A stretch of DNA of 64,000 bases from Streptomyces bungoensis (GCF_001514215.1 NZ_KQ948866.1:124001-188000), one strand, 5' to 3'. Positions 23,187 to 32,248 are shown, counted from the stretch's first letter. Notes: generated from the sequence alone by a model not told the origin. Translations and numbers: made by a program.

Positions 23187-24671
23187 GTGACCGAGTACGG
23201 CGGTGGGCGCCCGATGACCAGGTACATCCGGCACGCCTGCGCGTTCTGTGTGCTGCTGCTGGTGGCGCTGCTGGTCAACGCCGCCCGGGTGCAGGTGGTG
23301 CAGTCCGGCTCGTACGCCGCCAACCCGGCCAACCGCCGGGCCACGATCGCCCTCTACCAGCAGCCGCGCGGCGACATCGTGGTGGGCGGCAGGCCGGTCA
23401 CCGGGTCCGTGGACACCGGCGAGCAGCTGCGCTGGGAACGCACCTACCGGGACGGCCCGTTGTACGCCGCGGTCACCGGTTTCGCGTCCCAGCTGTACGG
23501 CACCGCGTACCTGGAGCACGCGGAGGACGGCATCCTCTCCGGCACCGACCCGAGCCTGTCGCCGCTGCCGCTGTGGCAGGACATGACCCGAAGGCCGACC
23601 CGGGGCGGGAACGTCGTCACGACCCTGAACCGGGCCGCTCAGGAGGCGGCGTACCGCGGGCTGGCCGGGCGCAAGGGCGCGGTGGCCGCGATCGAACCGG
23701 CCACCGGGCGGGTCCTCGCCCTGGTGTCGGCCCCGTCGTACGACCCGGGCGAGCTGTCCGGCAACAGCGAGGCGGCGTCCTCGGCGTGGGCGCGGCTGAA
23801 CCACGACCCGGAGAAGCCGATGCTCAACCGGGCGGTGCAGCAGACGTATCCGCCCGGGTCGACGTTCAAGGTGGTCACCGCGGCGGCGGCGCTGGACGCG
23901 GGGGTGGTGCGGGACCTGGACGCGTCCACGCACTCCCCCGACCCCTACCGGCTGCCCGGGACGCGGACCCGGCTGACCAACGAGGGCGACGGCTGCCGTG
24001 ACGCCTCGCTGCGGCAGGCCTTCGCGTGGTCCTGCAACACGGTGTTCGCCAAGCTGGGCGTGGACGTCGGCGCGACGGACATGACGGCCACGGCCCAGGC
24101 GTTCGGCTTCAACGACACCCGGCTGCGGATCCCCTTCGCGGTGTCCCCGAGCACCTTCGACACCCGCGTGGACCGGGCGCAATTGGCGCTGTCCTCGATC
24201 GGGCAGTACAACACGCGGGCGACGCCGCTGCAGATGGCGATGGTCGCGGCGGCCGTCGCCGACGGGGGCCGGCTGCGGACGCCGTACCTGGTGGAGCGGA
24301 CCACCCGGCACGGCGGTGAGACGATCGCGGGCGGGGGGATGCGGCCCGACCGGCAGGTGATGCGGCCGTCGACGGCCGACCTGCTGAAGGAGCTGATGAC
24401 CGACGTGGTCCGCAAGGGCACCGGCACCAACGCGGCCATCCCCGGCGCCGTCGTCGGCGGCAAGACCGGCACCGCGCAGCACGGCATCGGCAACTCCGGT
24501 GTGCCGTACGCCTGGTTCGTCTCGTGGGCGCAGGCCGAGAACGACCCGCAGCCGAAGGTCGCGGTCGCGGTGGTGGTCGAGGACGCCTCGGCGGACCGGG
24601 GCGAGATCAGCGGTGGCGGGGACGCGGCACCGATCGCGCGGGACGTGATGCGGGCGGTGCTCGGCCGGTGA
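23187..24671 (+). CDS. Class B penicillin-binding protein (transpeptidase)
   Basis: A 494-residue protein with an N-terminal membrane anchor (HACAFCVLLLVALLVNAARV), a short pedestal and a transpeptidase domain. Active-site motifs are PPGSTFKVVT (SxxK), SCNTVFAKLG (SxN) and VVGGKTGTAQ (KTG). It cross-links wall peptides and is the partner of the SEDS protein just upstream. The first candidate start is GTG 23187 with GAGGGG upstream; ATG 23214 nine codons later is possible. Relatively short, with no PASTA domains, like PbpA-type enzymes. Confidence 0.94.
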   Translation: MTEYGGGRPMTRYIRHACAFCVLLLVALLVNAARVQVVQSGSYAANPANRRATIALYQQPRGDIVVGGRPVTGSVDTGEQLRWERTYRDGPLYAAVTGFASQLYGTAYLEHAEDGILSGTDPSLSPLPLWQDMTRRPTRGGNVVTTLNRAAQEAAYRGLAGRKGAVAAIEPATGRVLALVSAPSYDPGELSGNSEAASSAWARLNHDPEKPMLNRAVQQTYPPGSTFKVVTAAAALDAGVVRDLDASTHSPDPYRLPGTRTRLTNEGDGCRDASLRQAFAWSCNTVFAKLGVDVGATDMTATAQAFGFNDTRLRIPFAVSPSTFDTRVDRAQLALSSIGQYNTRATPLQMAMVAAAVADGGRLRTPYLVERTTRHGGETIAGGGMRPDRQVMRPSTADLLKELMTDVVRKGTGTNAAIPGAVVGGKTGTAQHGIGNSGVPYAWFVSWAQAENDPQPKVAVAVVVEDASADRGEISGGGDAAPIARDVMRAVLGR

Positions 24672-24680
24672 GACGGGGCG

Positions 24681-25496
24681 TCAGCCGATCGGCTCGACCA
24701 TCTCGGAGCGGATGGTGACGGTGTCCCGGGCGGCGGCGGCGAGGTCGACGTCGGCGGGGGCGGCCGTCAGGGCGGAGCGGTCGATCCGGGCCACGATGGC
24801 CGCCGTGTTGCCGTCCGCCCAGGCGCAGACCGGGTAGGTGGCCTTCAGCCCGGGCTGCTTCTCGGTCACGACCTCGCAGCTGACGGTGGTGTCGGCGCCG
24901 GGCGGCGTGACGTCCTTCGCGGGCTCCGCCACCGTCACGCCGTCGGCCTTGCCGGCCCCCTCGAGCATGTTGGAGCGGCCCTCGGCCGTGTTCTGGAAGC
25001 GCCCGTAGAGGCCGGACACCACCAGGGTGCCCCGGGACGCGTCGGCCTGCGGCCCGTAGCGGCCCACCACGGCGTCCGTGACCTTGGCGTCCCAGGCTCC
25101 GTCGACGTCGTCCTCGATCTTCTGCCCCTCGGTGTCGCTCAGGTCGTCGTCGAGCACGTACTTCCGACCGAGCAGGGTGTGGGGCAGGGTGAGCTTGTTC
25201 CTCGCCGCGGGGAAGTCGTGCTCGACCTTGAACCCGATCGCCGCGAGGCCCACGACGCCGAGCACGACCAGGCCGACGACGCCGCCCACGATGCCCAGCA
25301 CGAGGCCGACCCGGCTCTTCCTCGGAGGCGGCCCCATCGGCGGCACACCCCATCCGGGACAGGGCTGCGGGGGGTACGGCTGCTGCTGGGGGTAGGGCGC
25401 CGAGTAGGGGCCGGGAGGCGGCGGCTGCTGCCCGTACGGCTGCTGGGGCTGCTGCGGGTAGGGCGACCCGTACGGGCCTGGGGGCGGCGGAGGCAT
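24681..25496 (-). CDS. Pro/Gln-rich membrane-anchored protein
   Basis: A 271-residue protein. Residues 1-50 are a Pro/Gln/Tyr-rich cytoplasmic tail, followed by a basic patch (PPRKSR) and one membrane segment (GLVLGIVGGVVGLVVLGVVG), then a ~190-residue extracytoplasmic domain with two Cys (VSCEVVTEKQ, YPVCAWADG) that may form a disulfide. No known domain. ATG 25496 (MPPPPPGPYG) is chosen; GTG 25520 is an alternative. This architecture is common and poorly understood in Streptomyces. Confidence 0.75.
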   Translation of the reverse strand: MPPPPPGPYGSPYPQQPQQPYGQQPPPPGPYSAPYPQQQPYPPQPCPGWGVPPMGPPPRKSRVGLVLGIVGGVVGLVVLGVVGLAAIGFKVEHDFPAARNKLTLPHTLLGRKYVLDDDLSDTEGQKIEDDVDGAWDAKVTDAVVGRYGPQADASRGTLVVSGLYGRFQNTAEGRSNMLEGAGKADGVTVAEPAKDVTPPGADTTVSCEVVTEKQPGLKATYPVCAWADGNTAAIVARIDRSALTAAPADVDLAAAARDTVTIRSEMVEPIG

Positions 25497-25530
25497 GGAC
25501 ACGCCAGAACCGTACTGCACCCGGGCGGCG

Positions 25531-26640
25531 CTACGAGCCGTCCGCCCCCGCCTCGATCGCCTGCTCCACCTCGGCCACCCGCTCCCGCTCCTCGGCGGCG
25601 AAGCGCTCGGCGTCCAGCTGTTCGGCGATCTCCTCGTCCTGGGCCATCAGCAGGTCGAGGCTGGAGTCGCCCATCTCGAAGACGCCCATGTCGACGTAGG
25701 CCTCCTGGAGCCGCTTGCCCCACAGGCCGATGTCCTTGACGCAGGGCACGATGCGGCTGAACAGCAGCTTGCGGAAGAGCTGGAGGAACTCCGACCGCTC
25801 GCTCAGCACCTCCGCCTCGGCCCGGGGGATGCCGAAGTTCTCCAGCACCTCCACCCCGCGCAGCCGGTCGCGCATCAGGTAGCAGCCCTCGATGACGAAC
25901 TCCTCGCGCTCGCGCAGTTCGGCGTCGGTGAGCTGCCGGTAGTAGTCCCGGAGCGCCATGCGGCCGAAGGCCACGTGCCGGGCCTCGTCCTGCATGACGT
26001 AGGCGAGGATCTGCTTGGGCAGCGGCTTGTCGGTGGTGTCCCGGATCATGCCGAAGGCCGCCAGCGCCAGCCCCTCGATCAGTACCTGCATGCCGAGGTA
26101 GGGCATGTCCCAGCGGCTGTCGCGCAGGGTGTCGCCGAGCAGGGACTGCAGGTTGTCGTTGATCGGGTAGAGCATCCCGATCTTCTCGTGCAGGAAGCGG
26201 GCGTAGATCTCGGCGTGCCGGGCCTCGTCCATGGTCTGGGTCGCCGAGTAGAACTTGGCGTCGAGGTCGGGGACGGACTCCACGATCCGCGCGGCACAGA
26301 TCATCGCGCCCTGCTCACCGTGCAGGAACTGGCTGAACTGCCAGGAGGCGAAGTGCCGTCGCAGGTCGCCCTTGTCCTTGTCGGTGAGCTTGTCCCAGTA
26401 CGGCGTGCCGTACAGGGTCATCGCCTCCTCGGGGGTGCCGAGCGCGTCGTACGGATCGACCTCCAGGTCCCAGTCGATGCGCTTCTGCCCGTCCCACTGC
26501 TTGTCCTTGCCCTTCTGGTACAGGGCGAGCAGCCGGTCCCGGCCCTCGTCGTACTCCCAGCTGAAACGGGCCGCGCCGCTCGCCGGCACCTGCCAGGGGG
26601 AGTCACCCGGGTCGTTGGCGTACAGGTCATAGGTCGGCAT
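25531..26640 (-). CDS. Ferritin-like di-iron protein (R2-like)
   Basis: A 369-residue helical protein. Di-iron ligands are suggested by FLHGEQGAMICAARI (Glu), QTMDEARHAEIYARF (ExxH), VLIEGLALAAFG (Glu) and MQDEARHVAFG (ExxH), giving the Glu, ExxH, Glu, ExxH pattern of ferritin-like oxygenases and reductases. Substrate unknown. The C-terminal ~60 residues are acidic. Divergent from a second di-iron protein of the AurF family (26762), so they may share a promoter region and act in one oxidation pathway. Confidence 0.88.
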   Translation of the reverse strand: MPTYDLYANDPGDSPWQVPASGAARFSWEYDEGRDRLLALYQKGKDKQWDGQKRIDWDLEVDPYDALGTPEEAMTLYGTPYWDKLTDKDKGDLRRHFASWQFSQFLHGEQGAMICAARIVESVPDLDAKFYSATQTMDEARHAEIYARFLHEKIGMLYPINDNLQSLLGDTLRDSRWDMPYLGMQVLIEGLALAAFGMIRDTTDKPLPKQILAYVMQDEARHVAFGRMALRDYYRQLTDAELREREEFVIEGCYLMRDRLRGVEVLENFGIPRAEAEVLSERSEFLQLFRKLLFSRIVPCVKDIGLWGKRLQEAYVDMGVFEMGDSSLDLLMAQDEEIAEQLDAERFAAEERERVAEVEQAIEAGADGS

Positions 26641-26761
26641 ACCGGCAGGCTCACACGCGGACCGCGGGTCAACAAGTCCCGCGCGGGGGATTGACGCGCT
26701 TGCTGACAGGCAGTCTCATAAGAGGCGGACGACGTACCCCGGGTAACAAGGTGAGGGAGCC

Positions 26762-27700
26762 ATGACGACGCTGACGGAGGCGGACGCGCTGGACGGGCTG
26801 CGCGACGCGCTGGGCCTGCTCAAGGACCGGGAGCAGGTGGCCGAACGGCTGCTCGTCTCTTCCGCCAAGCACTCCTTCGACCCGGACAAGGAGCTGGACT
26901 GGGACGCGCCCTTCGAGGAGGGCAAGTGGTTCTGGCCGCCGGAGCTGGTGTCGCTGTACGGCACCCCGCTGTGGAAGCGGATGGGCGAGGAGCAGCGGAT
27001 CCTGCTCTCCCAGCACGAGGCCGCCGCGCTGGCTTCGCTCGGCATCTGGTTCGAGCTGATCCTCATGCAGCTGCTCGTCCGTCACATCTACGACAAGGCG
27101 GCGACGAGCGCGCACGTGCGCTACGCGCTGACCGAGATCGAGGACGAGTGCCGGCACTCGAAGATGTTCGCGCGGCTGATCGCGCGCGGGGACGCGCCCT
27201 GGTACCCGGTGAGCCGGGCCCACCAGAACCTGGGCCGCCTGTTCAAGACGATCTCGACCACCCCCGGTTCCTTCACGGCCACGCTGCTCGGCGAGGAGGT
27301 GCTGGACTGGATGCAGCGGCTGACCTTCCCGGACGAGCGGGTGCAGCCCCTGGTGCGCGGCGTCACCCGCATCCACGTGGTGGAGGAGGCCCGGCACGTG
27401 CGCTACGCCCGCGAGGAGCTGCGCCGCCAGATGCTCACGGCGCCGAAGTGGTCGCAGGAGTTCACCCGGGTCACCTCCGGCGAGTTCGCGCGGGTGTTCT
27501 CGGTGGCGTTCGTCAATCCCGAGGTCTACACGAACGTGGGCCTGGACAAGCGGGAGGCGATGGCGCAGGTGAAGGCCAGCGCGCACCGGCGGGAGGTCAT
27601 GCAGACGGGCGCGAAGCGGCTGACCGACTTCCTCGACGACATCGGGGTGCTGCGGGGGGTCGGCCGGCGGCTGTGGAAGTCGTCGGGACTGCTGGCGTAG
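26762..27700 (+). CDS. AurF-family di-iron oxygenase
   Basis: A 312-residue helical protein. Ligand motifs are LLSQHEAAALASLG, LTEIEDECRHSKMF (ExxH), TLLGEEVLDWMQR and IHVVEEARHVRYARE (ExxH), as in AurF-type di-iron N-oxygenases. The substrate is unknown and there is no adjacent arylamine biosynthesis. ATG 26762 is preceded by GTGAGGGAG. A TetR gene follows after 76 bp and a ferritin-like di-iron protein is divergent, together forming a small oxidative module. Confidence 0.88.
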   Translation: MTTLTEADALDGLRDALGLLKDREQVAERLLVSSAKHSFDPDKELDWDAPFEEGKWFWPPELVSLYGTPLWKRMGEEQRILLSQHEAAALASLGIWFELILMQLLVRHIYDKAATSAHVRYALTEIEDECRHSKMFARLIARGDAPWYPVSRAHQNLGRLFKTISTTPGSFTATLLGEEVLDWMQRLTFPDERVQPLVRGVTRIHVVEEARHVRYAREELRRQMLTAPKWSQEFTRVTSGEFARVFSVAFVNPEVYTNVGLDKREAMAQVKASAHRREVMQTGAKRLTDFLDDIGVLRGVGRRLWKSSGLLA

Positions 27701-27776
27701 CGGGCGGCCGCGGCCGCCGGCCGGGGGCCGGTGGACGACGGCCGGCCGGGGCCGGGCAGCGATTAGGCTGCCGGGT

Positions 27777-28433
27777 ATGACCCCGGCCACCAACCCCGCC
27801 TACCGCCGGCTGAGCGTCGAGGAGCGGCGCAGCCAGCTCCTCGCCGCCGCGCTGTCCCTCTTCGCGCACCGCGCCCCGGAGGACGTGTCGCTGGACGACG
27901 TGGCGGAGGCGGCCGGCGTGTCGCGGCCCCTGGTGTACCGGTACTTCCCGGGCGGCAAGCAGCAGTTGTACGAGGCGGCGCTCAGGTCGGCCGCCGAGGA
28001 CCTCCGGCACTGCTTCGACGAGCCCCGCCAGGGCCCGCTGCTGCCCCGCCTGGCCAGGGCCCTGGACCGCTACCTGGCCTTCGTCGACGAGCACGACACC
28101 GGCTTCAGCGCGCTGCTGCAGGGCGGGAGCGTGGTGGAGACGTCCCGGACCACGGCCATCGTGGACGGCGTGCGGCGGGCCGCCGCCGAGCACATCTTCC
28201 GGCACCTCGGCGTCACCGACCCGGGCCCACGGCTGCGCATGACCGTCCGGACGTGGATCACGGCGGTCGAGGCGGCCTCCCTGATCTGGCTGGACGAGGA
28301 CAAGCAGCCCCCGGCCGGCGAGCTGCGCGACTGGCTGGTCGAGCAGTTCGTCGCGGTCCTGGGCGTCACCGCCGGCCGCGATCCGCAGACGGCGGCCGTC
28401 GTCGGCGCGTTCGCCGGGGATGGCCCAGACTGA
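27777..28433 (+). CDS. TetR-family transcriptional regulator
   Basis: A 218-residue protein. HTH region: RRSQLLAAALSLFAHRAPED, then VSLDDVAEAAGVSRPLVYRY and FPGGKQQLYEAALR. The C-terminal ligand domain has the all-helical TetR pattern with TWITAVEAASLIWL. It follows the AurF-like gene on the same strand and probably controls it and the divergent di-iron gene. Ligand unknown. Confidence 0.9.
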   Translation: MTPATNPAYRRLSVEERRSQLLAAALSLFAHRAPEDVSLDDVAEAAGVSRPLVYRYFPGGKQQLYEAALRSAAEDLRHCFDEPRQGPLLPRLARALDRYLAFVDEHDTGFSALLQGGSVVETSRTTAIVDGVRRAAAEHIFRHLGVTDPGPRLRMTVRTWITAVEAASLIWLDEDKQPPAGELRDWLVEQFVAVLGVTAGRDPQTAAVVGAFAGDGPD

Positions 28434-28437
28434 AGCC

Positions 28438-28734
28438 GTGAAGAGTCAGGACACCCCCTTCGAGGGCGGCCCGCTGGACGGGCGGGTGCTCCCCGTGCTG
28501 CTGGGCATGACCGGCCACCCCCCGAAGACGTACCGCGTGCCCGTCCCGGACGCGGCCGGCGGCCCGCCCACCGTGTACGTCTACCACCGCGTGCCGCGGG
28601 GGCACAGCCGCCGGCTGGGGCTGGTGCGGGGGTGGAAGTACCGGTACGACCCGGACGGCGAGGAGCACGGCGGGCCCCGCTGGCCCTGGTCCCGGCCGGC
28701 CGCGTCCCGCAACCCGGATGACTCGGCCGGGTGA
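28438..28734 (+). CDS. Small hypothetical protein
   Basis: A ~98-residue protein with a beta-rich core: DTPFEGGPLDGRVLPVLLGM, TYRVPVPDAAGG and PTVYVYHRVPRG, then GWKYRYDPDGEE. No signal peptide or known catalytic motif. GTG 28438 lies 4 nt past the TetR stop; ATG 28420 overlapping the TetR gene would add six residues. Likely co-transcribed with the TetR gene. Unknown function. Confidence 0.65.
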   Translation: MKSQDTPFEGGPLDGRVLPVLLGMTGHPPKTYRVPVPDAAGGPPTVYVYHRVPRGHSRRLGLVRGWKYRYDPDGEEHGGPRWPWSRPAASRNPDDSAG

Positions 28735-28849
28735 CTGTGCTGGGCCGAACGGCGCTCACTCCATACCAACATCGCACTATCACCCTTGATGATCCCGGTG
28801 CGACGGCAGGCGGAAGGCCCGCCCGACGCCTCGCACCGGAGGTGATCAC

Positions 28850-29899
28850 GTGTCAGGAGTGCTGCTACGCCTGGCCTGTACGGCGGCGGTGGCCGCGCAG
28901 GCCGTCCTCGCGCCCGCGCCGGCGGTGGCCGCGCCCGACCCGCAGCGGTCCGTCGCCAAGCTGCTGACGGACCTTCAGCAGCTCTACCGGAAGGCCGAGC
29001 AGGCCACCGAGACCTACGACGCCACCGCCGGCCGGCTGAGACAGCAGCAGGCCGAGGTGGCCCGGCTGGACGGCGAACTGGCCCGGGCCCGGCTCGCCCT
29101 GCAGACGGGCCGCGTCGACGCCGGGCGCCTGGCCCGGCAGCAGTACCAGAACAGCTCGGACTTCAGCCCCTACCTACGGCTGCTCCTCGCCCGCGACCCC
29201 CAGCACGCGCTGGACGAGGGCCACGTCATCGGGCAACTGGCCCGCGAGCGCGCCGACACCGTGCACCGCCTGGCCGTCGCCGAGCGGCACAAGGACCAGC
29301 TGGCGCGGGCGGCCCGCCGGGCCCTGGACACCCGGCTGAGCCTCACGGAGCAGCAGCGCAGGCAGCGCGACGACGTACGGGTCAGGCTTGCCGACGTGGA
29401 GCGCCTCCTCGCCGCCCTCACCCCGGAGCAACTGGGCGCGGTGGCCCGGCTGGAGCAGACCGGCGCCACCGGGGCCGAGCGGGACCTCACCACCTCCGGT
29501 GCCCGCGGCGACGACCGGCCCCCGTCCGGCGAGGGCATGCGCGCGGTGTCCTACGCCCTGGCCCAGATCGGCAAGCCGTACCGGTGGGGTGCCGTGGGCC
29601 CAGGGGCGTACGACTGCTCGGGCCTGACCTCCGAGGCCTGGAGCCACGCGGGCACGGCCATCCCCCGCACCAGCCAGGAGCAGTGGAACCAGCTGAGGAA
29701 GGTGCCGCTGAACCAGCTGCGGCCCGGCGACCTGGTCGTCTACTTCCCGGCGGCGACCCACGTGGCGATGTACGTGGGCGCCGGCGAGGTCGTCCAGGCA
29801 CCCAGGCCGGGCGACCGGGTCAAGCTCTCCCCGCTGGCGTCCCTGCCGGTGCTGGGCGCCGTGCGCCCGGACGTCGGTCAGACCAGGGAGGCCGGGTAG
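28850..29899 (+). CDS. Secreted NlpC/P60 peptidoglycan hydrolase
   Basis: A 349-residue protein with signal peptide (LLRLACTAAVAAQAVLAPAPAVA), a long coiled-coil domain (~residues 30-200) and a C-terminal NlpC/P60 domain: IGKPYRWGAVGPGAYDCSGLTSEAW with the catalytic Cys and THVAMYVGAGEVVQAP with the His. It cleaves D-Glu-type stem-peptide bonds in the cell wall (family knowledge). GTG 28850 is preceded by GGAGGTGATCAC, an excellent ribosome site. The 115-bp leader was checked for a c-di-AMP riboswitch, with none seen. Confidence 0.94.
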   Translation: MSGVLLRLACTAAVAAQAVLAPAPAVAAPDPQRSVAKLLTDLQQLYRKAEQATETYDATAGRLRQQQAEVARLDGELARARLALQTGRVDAGRLARQQYQNSSDFSPYLRLLLARDPQHALDEGHVIGQLARERADTVHRLAVAERHKDQLARAARRALDTRLSLTEQQRRQRDDVRVRLADVERLLAALTPEQLGAVARLEQTGATGAERDLTTSGARGDDRPPSGEGMRAVSYALAQIGKPYRWGAVGPGAYDCSGLTSEAWSHAGTAIPRTSQEQWNQLRKVPLNQLRPGDLVVYFPAATHVAMYVGAGEVVQAPRPGDRVKLSPLASLPVLGAVRPDVGQTREAG

Positions 29900-30112
29900 G
29901 CCGGCCGGGGAACCACCACCGGGGCCTCAGGGAGGGCCTTCCCGCCGGCTCGACCGTCCGGAATCAAAATCGGCCTATTAGGGGTAAATATGGATGTTCC
30001 TCGTGATGCCGTGCGGCGCGTCGGGCACCTTTCGCACAACATCCCTGCCTGCGGCGCCGCACGACGCCTTTCGTGGCCGGCCGTTCGCGGCAAGCGTTTC
30101 CAAAGGAGTGGC
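29900..30112. other. Intergenic region with an A/T-rich block
   Basis: This 213-bp stretch carries an unusually A/T-rich patch for this genome (AATCAAAATCGGCCTATTAG, 29962-29981, then GGGTAAATAT). This may be the promoter or upstream region of the secreted beta-helix gene. No gene or hairpin beyond that is supportable. Confidence 0.4.
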
Positions 30113-31021
30113 ATGCTCACGCACAAATTGGTCGTCCGGTCCGCTCGCGTGCTCTGCGCAGGCACCGTCGCCACGCTGGTCCCCCTGGCCCTGGCTCCTG
30201 CCGCCTCGGCCGCGACACTGCCCGTGGCGTGCAGCGAGGCCGCCCTGCGGACCGCCATCACCACCGCCAACGCCACCTCCACCAGCGACACCCTCAACCT
30301 GGCGCCCAACTGCACGTACCGGCTGACCAGCGAACTGCCCGCCATCACCTCGCCGATCGTCATCAACGGCAACGGCGACACCATCACCCGGGTGTCGGGG
30401 ACGTTCCGCATCCTCACGGTCGACGGCGGCGCTCTGACTCTCCGGGCGGCCACCCTCAGCAACGGTGACGCCACGGGCAGCCCGGTCGCGCCCGGAGCCG
30501 GCGGTGCCATCGTCGTGACCGGCAACGGCAGCCTGAACCTCTTCGCCGGCGCGATCAGGAACAACCATGCCGACTTCGGCGGCGGCATCAGCGTGTTCAG
30601 CGGCTCCCAGGCTCAGGTCAACGCCAGCGCCCTCACGGGCAACAGCGCGACCCAGAACGGCGGGGCCATCGTCAGCGACAGCACGGTGTCCGTCACCACG
30701 TCCCAGATCAGCGGGAACACGGCCGGCAACGTCGGTGGTGGCATCGCCAACATCGGGACCCTGACGGTCACCGGCACCAACATCGTGAACAACACCGCGC
30801 CGAACGGCGGCGGCGGCCTGGCCAATGGTGTGCCCGCCGTCAGCGGTGGCACCTCCACGGTGACCCTCAGCAACATCAGCAACAACTCGGCCGGCGGCAC
30901 GAACCCGGGCGGCATCTACAACAACGGCGGCACCGTGACCCTGCGCGCCAGCCGGGTGGCCGCCAACAATCCGAACAACTGCCTCACCAGCCCGACCCCG
31001 GTCCCCGGCTGCGTCGGCTGA
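30113..31021 (+). CDS. Secreted right-handed beta-helix repeat protein
   Basis: A 302-residue protein with a signal peptide (LVVRSARVLCAGTVATLVPL, cleaved near AASAA) and a repetitive body of GGGI/GGAI turns: NHADFGGGISVFSGSQAQVN, SATQNGGAIVSDSTV and GNVGGGIANIGTL. This is the polymorphic outer-membrane/CSLREA-type parallel beta-helix pattern. Asn- and Thr-rich, with a Cys pair at the C-terminus (NNCLTSPTPVPGCVG). It is probably a wall- or surface-associated protein of unknown ligand. ATG 30113 follows AAAGGAG. A paralogue lies convergent at 31076. Confidence 0.85.
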   Translation: MLTHKLVVRSARVLCAGTVATLVPLALAPAASAATLPVACSEAALRTAITTANATSTSDTLNLAPNCTYRLTSELPAITSPIVINGNGDTITRVSGTFRILTVDGGALTLRAATLSNGDATGSPVAPGAGGAIVVTGNGSLNLFAGAIRNNHADFGGGISVFSGSQAQVNASALTGNSATQNGGAIVSDSTVSVTTSQISGNTAGNVGGGIANIGTLTVTGTNIVNNTAPNGGGGLANGVPAVSGGTSTVTLSNISNNSAGGTNPGGIYNNGGTVTLRASRVAANNPNNCLTSPTPVPGCVG

Positions 31022-31036
31022 CCTCGTGGGAGACGG

Positions 31037-31070
31037 TGCCGCGCCAGAAGCCGAAGGCCCTGGCGCGGCA
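31037..31070. terminator. Bidirectional terminator between convergent beta-helix genes
   Basis: TGCCGCGCCAG (31037-31047) and CTGGCGCGGCA (31060-31070) form a perfect 11-bp stem with a 12-nt loop, midway between the two converging stops. Confidence 0.8.
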
Positions 31071-31075
31071 TCGCT

Positions 31076-31951
31076 TCAGCCGGTACAGCCGGGCACCGTG
31101 CCCGCGCAGTTGGTCGGCGAGTTGCCGCGGACGCGGCTGCTGGTGAGGCTGACCGTGCCGTTGGTCCTGAGAATGCCGCCGGCGCCTGCTCCGTCCGTGG
31201 CCACGTTGCTGTTGACGTTGGTGCGGGTCAGGTCGGCGGTGCCGCCGATGTTGGCGATCCCGCCACCATCACGCGCCACGTTGTCGTTGATGTTGCTGTC
31301 CCGGACCGTCAACTGGCCCTGGTTGGCGATTCCGCCCCCCAGGTTTCCGGCACTGTTCCCGATGACTCGGCTGTTGGTGATGGTCCCGACGCCGTCGGCG
31401 ATGAAACCACCACCCGTCTGCGCCGCCCGGTTGCCCGAGATGGTGGTGCGATCGACCGTGACCGTCGTACCCGAAAGGCCACCGATTCCGCCGGAGAAGG
31501 CGGCCTGATTGTTGAGGATGCTGCTCCGTTCCACGAAAAGGGAGCCCGAGCCGATCACGCCGATTCCCCCGCCGAAGTTCACGCTTTCACCGGTCGCGTC
31601 TCCATTGGAGATGATCGCGCCGTTCAGGGTGAGCTGGCCGGAGACCGTGAAGATACGGAAGGCGGCGGCCCCGCTGTCGCGGGTGATGGTGTCGCCGTTC
31701 GCGTTGATCGTGATGTTCCCGGTCACGTCCGGAAGCCGCATGGTCAGGGTGTAGACGCAGCCCGGAGCCAGTGAGAGCACGGCGGACGGTGCGGCGTTGG
31801 CGTTGGTGATGGCTGTTGACAGAGCGCCCTCGTTGCAGGCGACGAACGTGGCCGCCTGTGCGGTCGCTGGAAAGGCGGACGCACCGATGGCCATGACGAC
31901 GCCCATACTGGCGACCTGAGCGACGCGCCTGATCGACGTGCGAACAGACAT
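31076..31951 (-). CDS. Secreted right-handed beta-helix repeat protein, paralogue
   Basis: A 291-residue protein closely similar in design to 30113-31021: a signal peptide (VAQVASMGVVMAIGASAFPA, cleaved near AQAA), the same start of mature part (TFVACNEGALSTAITNANAA), repeats such as GNLGGGIANQGQLTV and DGGGIANIGGT, and the same C-terminal Cys pair (NSPTNCAGTVPGCTG). ATG 31951 follows GAAGGGA. The two genes converge on a shared terminator, so they are an inverted duplication with independent promoters. Confidence 0.85.
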   Translation of the reverse strand: MSVRTSIRRVAQVASMGVVMAIGASAFPATAQAATFVACNEGALSTAITNANAAPSAVLSLAPGCVYTLTMRLPDVTGNITINANGDTITRDSGAAAFRIFTVSGQLTLNGAIISNGDATGESVNFGGGIGVIGSGSLFVERSSILNNQAAFSGGIGGLSGTTVTVDRTTISGNRAAQTGGGFIADGVGTITNSRVIGNSAGNLGGGIANQGQLTVRDSNINDNVARDGGGIANIGGTADLTRTNVNSNVATDGAGAGGILRTNGTVSLTSSRVRGNSPTNCAGTVPGCTG

Positions 31952-32133
31952 GGTGTCCCTTCAGCTCATAGGGGTGGGTTCCTGCGCCCTGAGGCACGGT
32001 TCGAGAACATACGACAGCGCGAAGACCGGGCTCATATGCACATGCTGCGGAAACCGCGTTCCACCTAATTGGCCGAGCACGAGTGCCGCTGAGGGGGCCA
32101 CGGGGAGCACGGGGGGTCACGGTGGCCTGACAC

Positions 32134-32176
32134 GAGAGCGGCCCCCGACCGGAAATGCCGGTCGGGGGCCGTTCTC
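32134..32176. terminator. Strong hairpin terminator
   Basis: GAGAGCGGCCCCCGACCGG (32134-32152) pairs with CCGGTCGGGGGCCGTTCTC (32158-32176) with a 5-nt loop and a single mismatch. It lies 73 bp past the stop of the leftward monooxygenase gene and ends the conservon operon. The rest of 31952-32248 holds no gene I can support. Confidence 0.85.
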
Positions 32177-32248
32177 ATGGCTCGTTCCGCGGAGGTCGCG
32201 TGCCGGGCACGGAGCGTCGACGCAGCCCCCGCCGGGGTCCGGGGCCCG

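Noticed and set aside
28735..28849. c-di-AMP (ydaO-type) riboswitch before the NlpC/P60 gene
   Set aside because: I could not find the conserved core or pairing; only 115 bp with a strong ribosome site.
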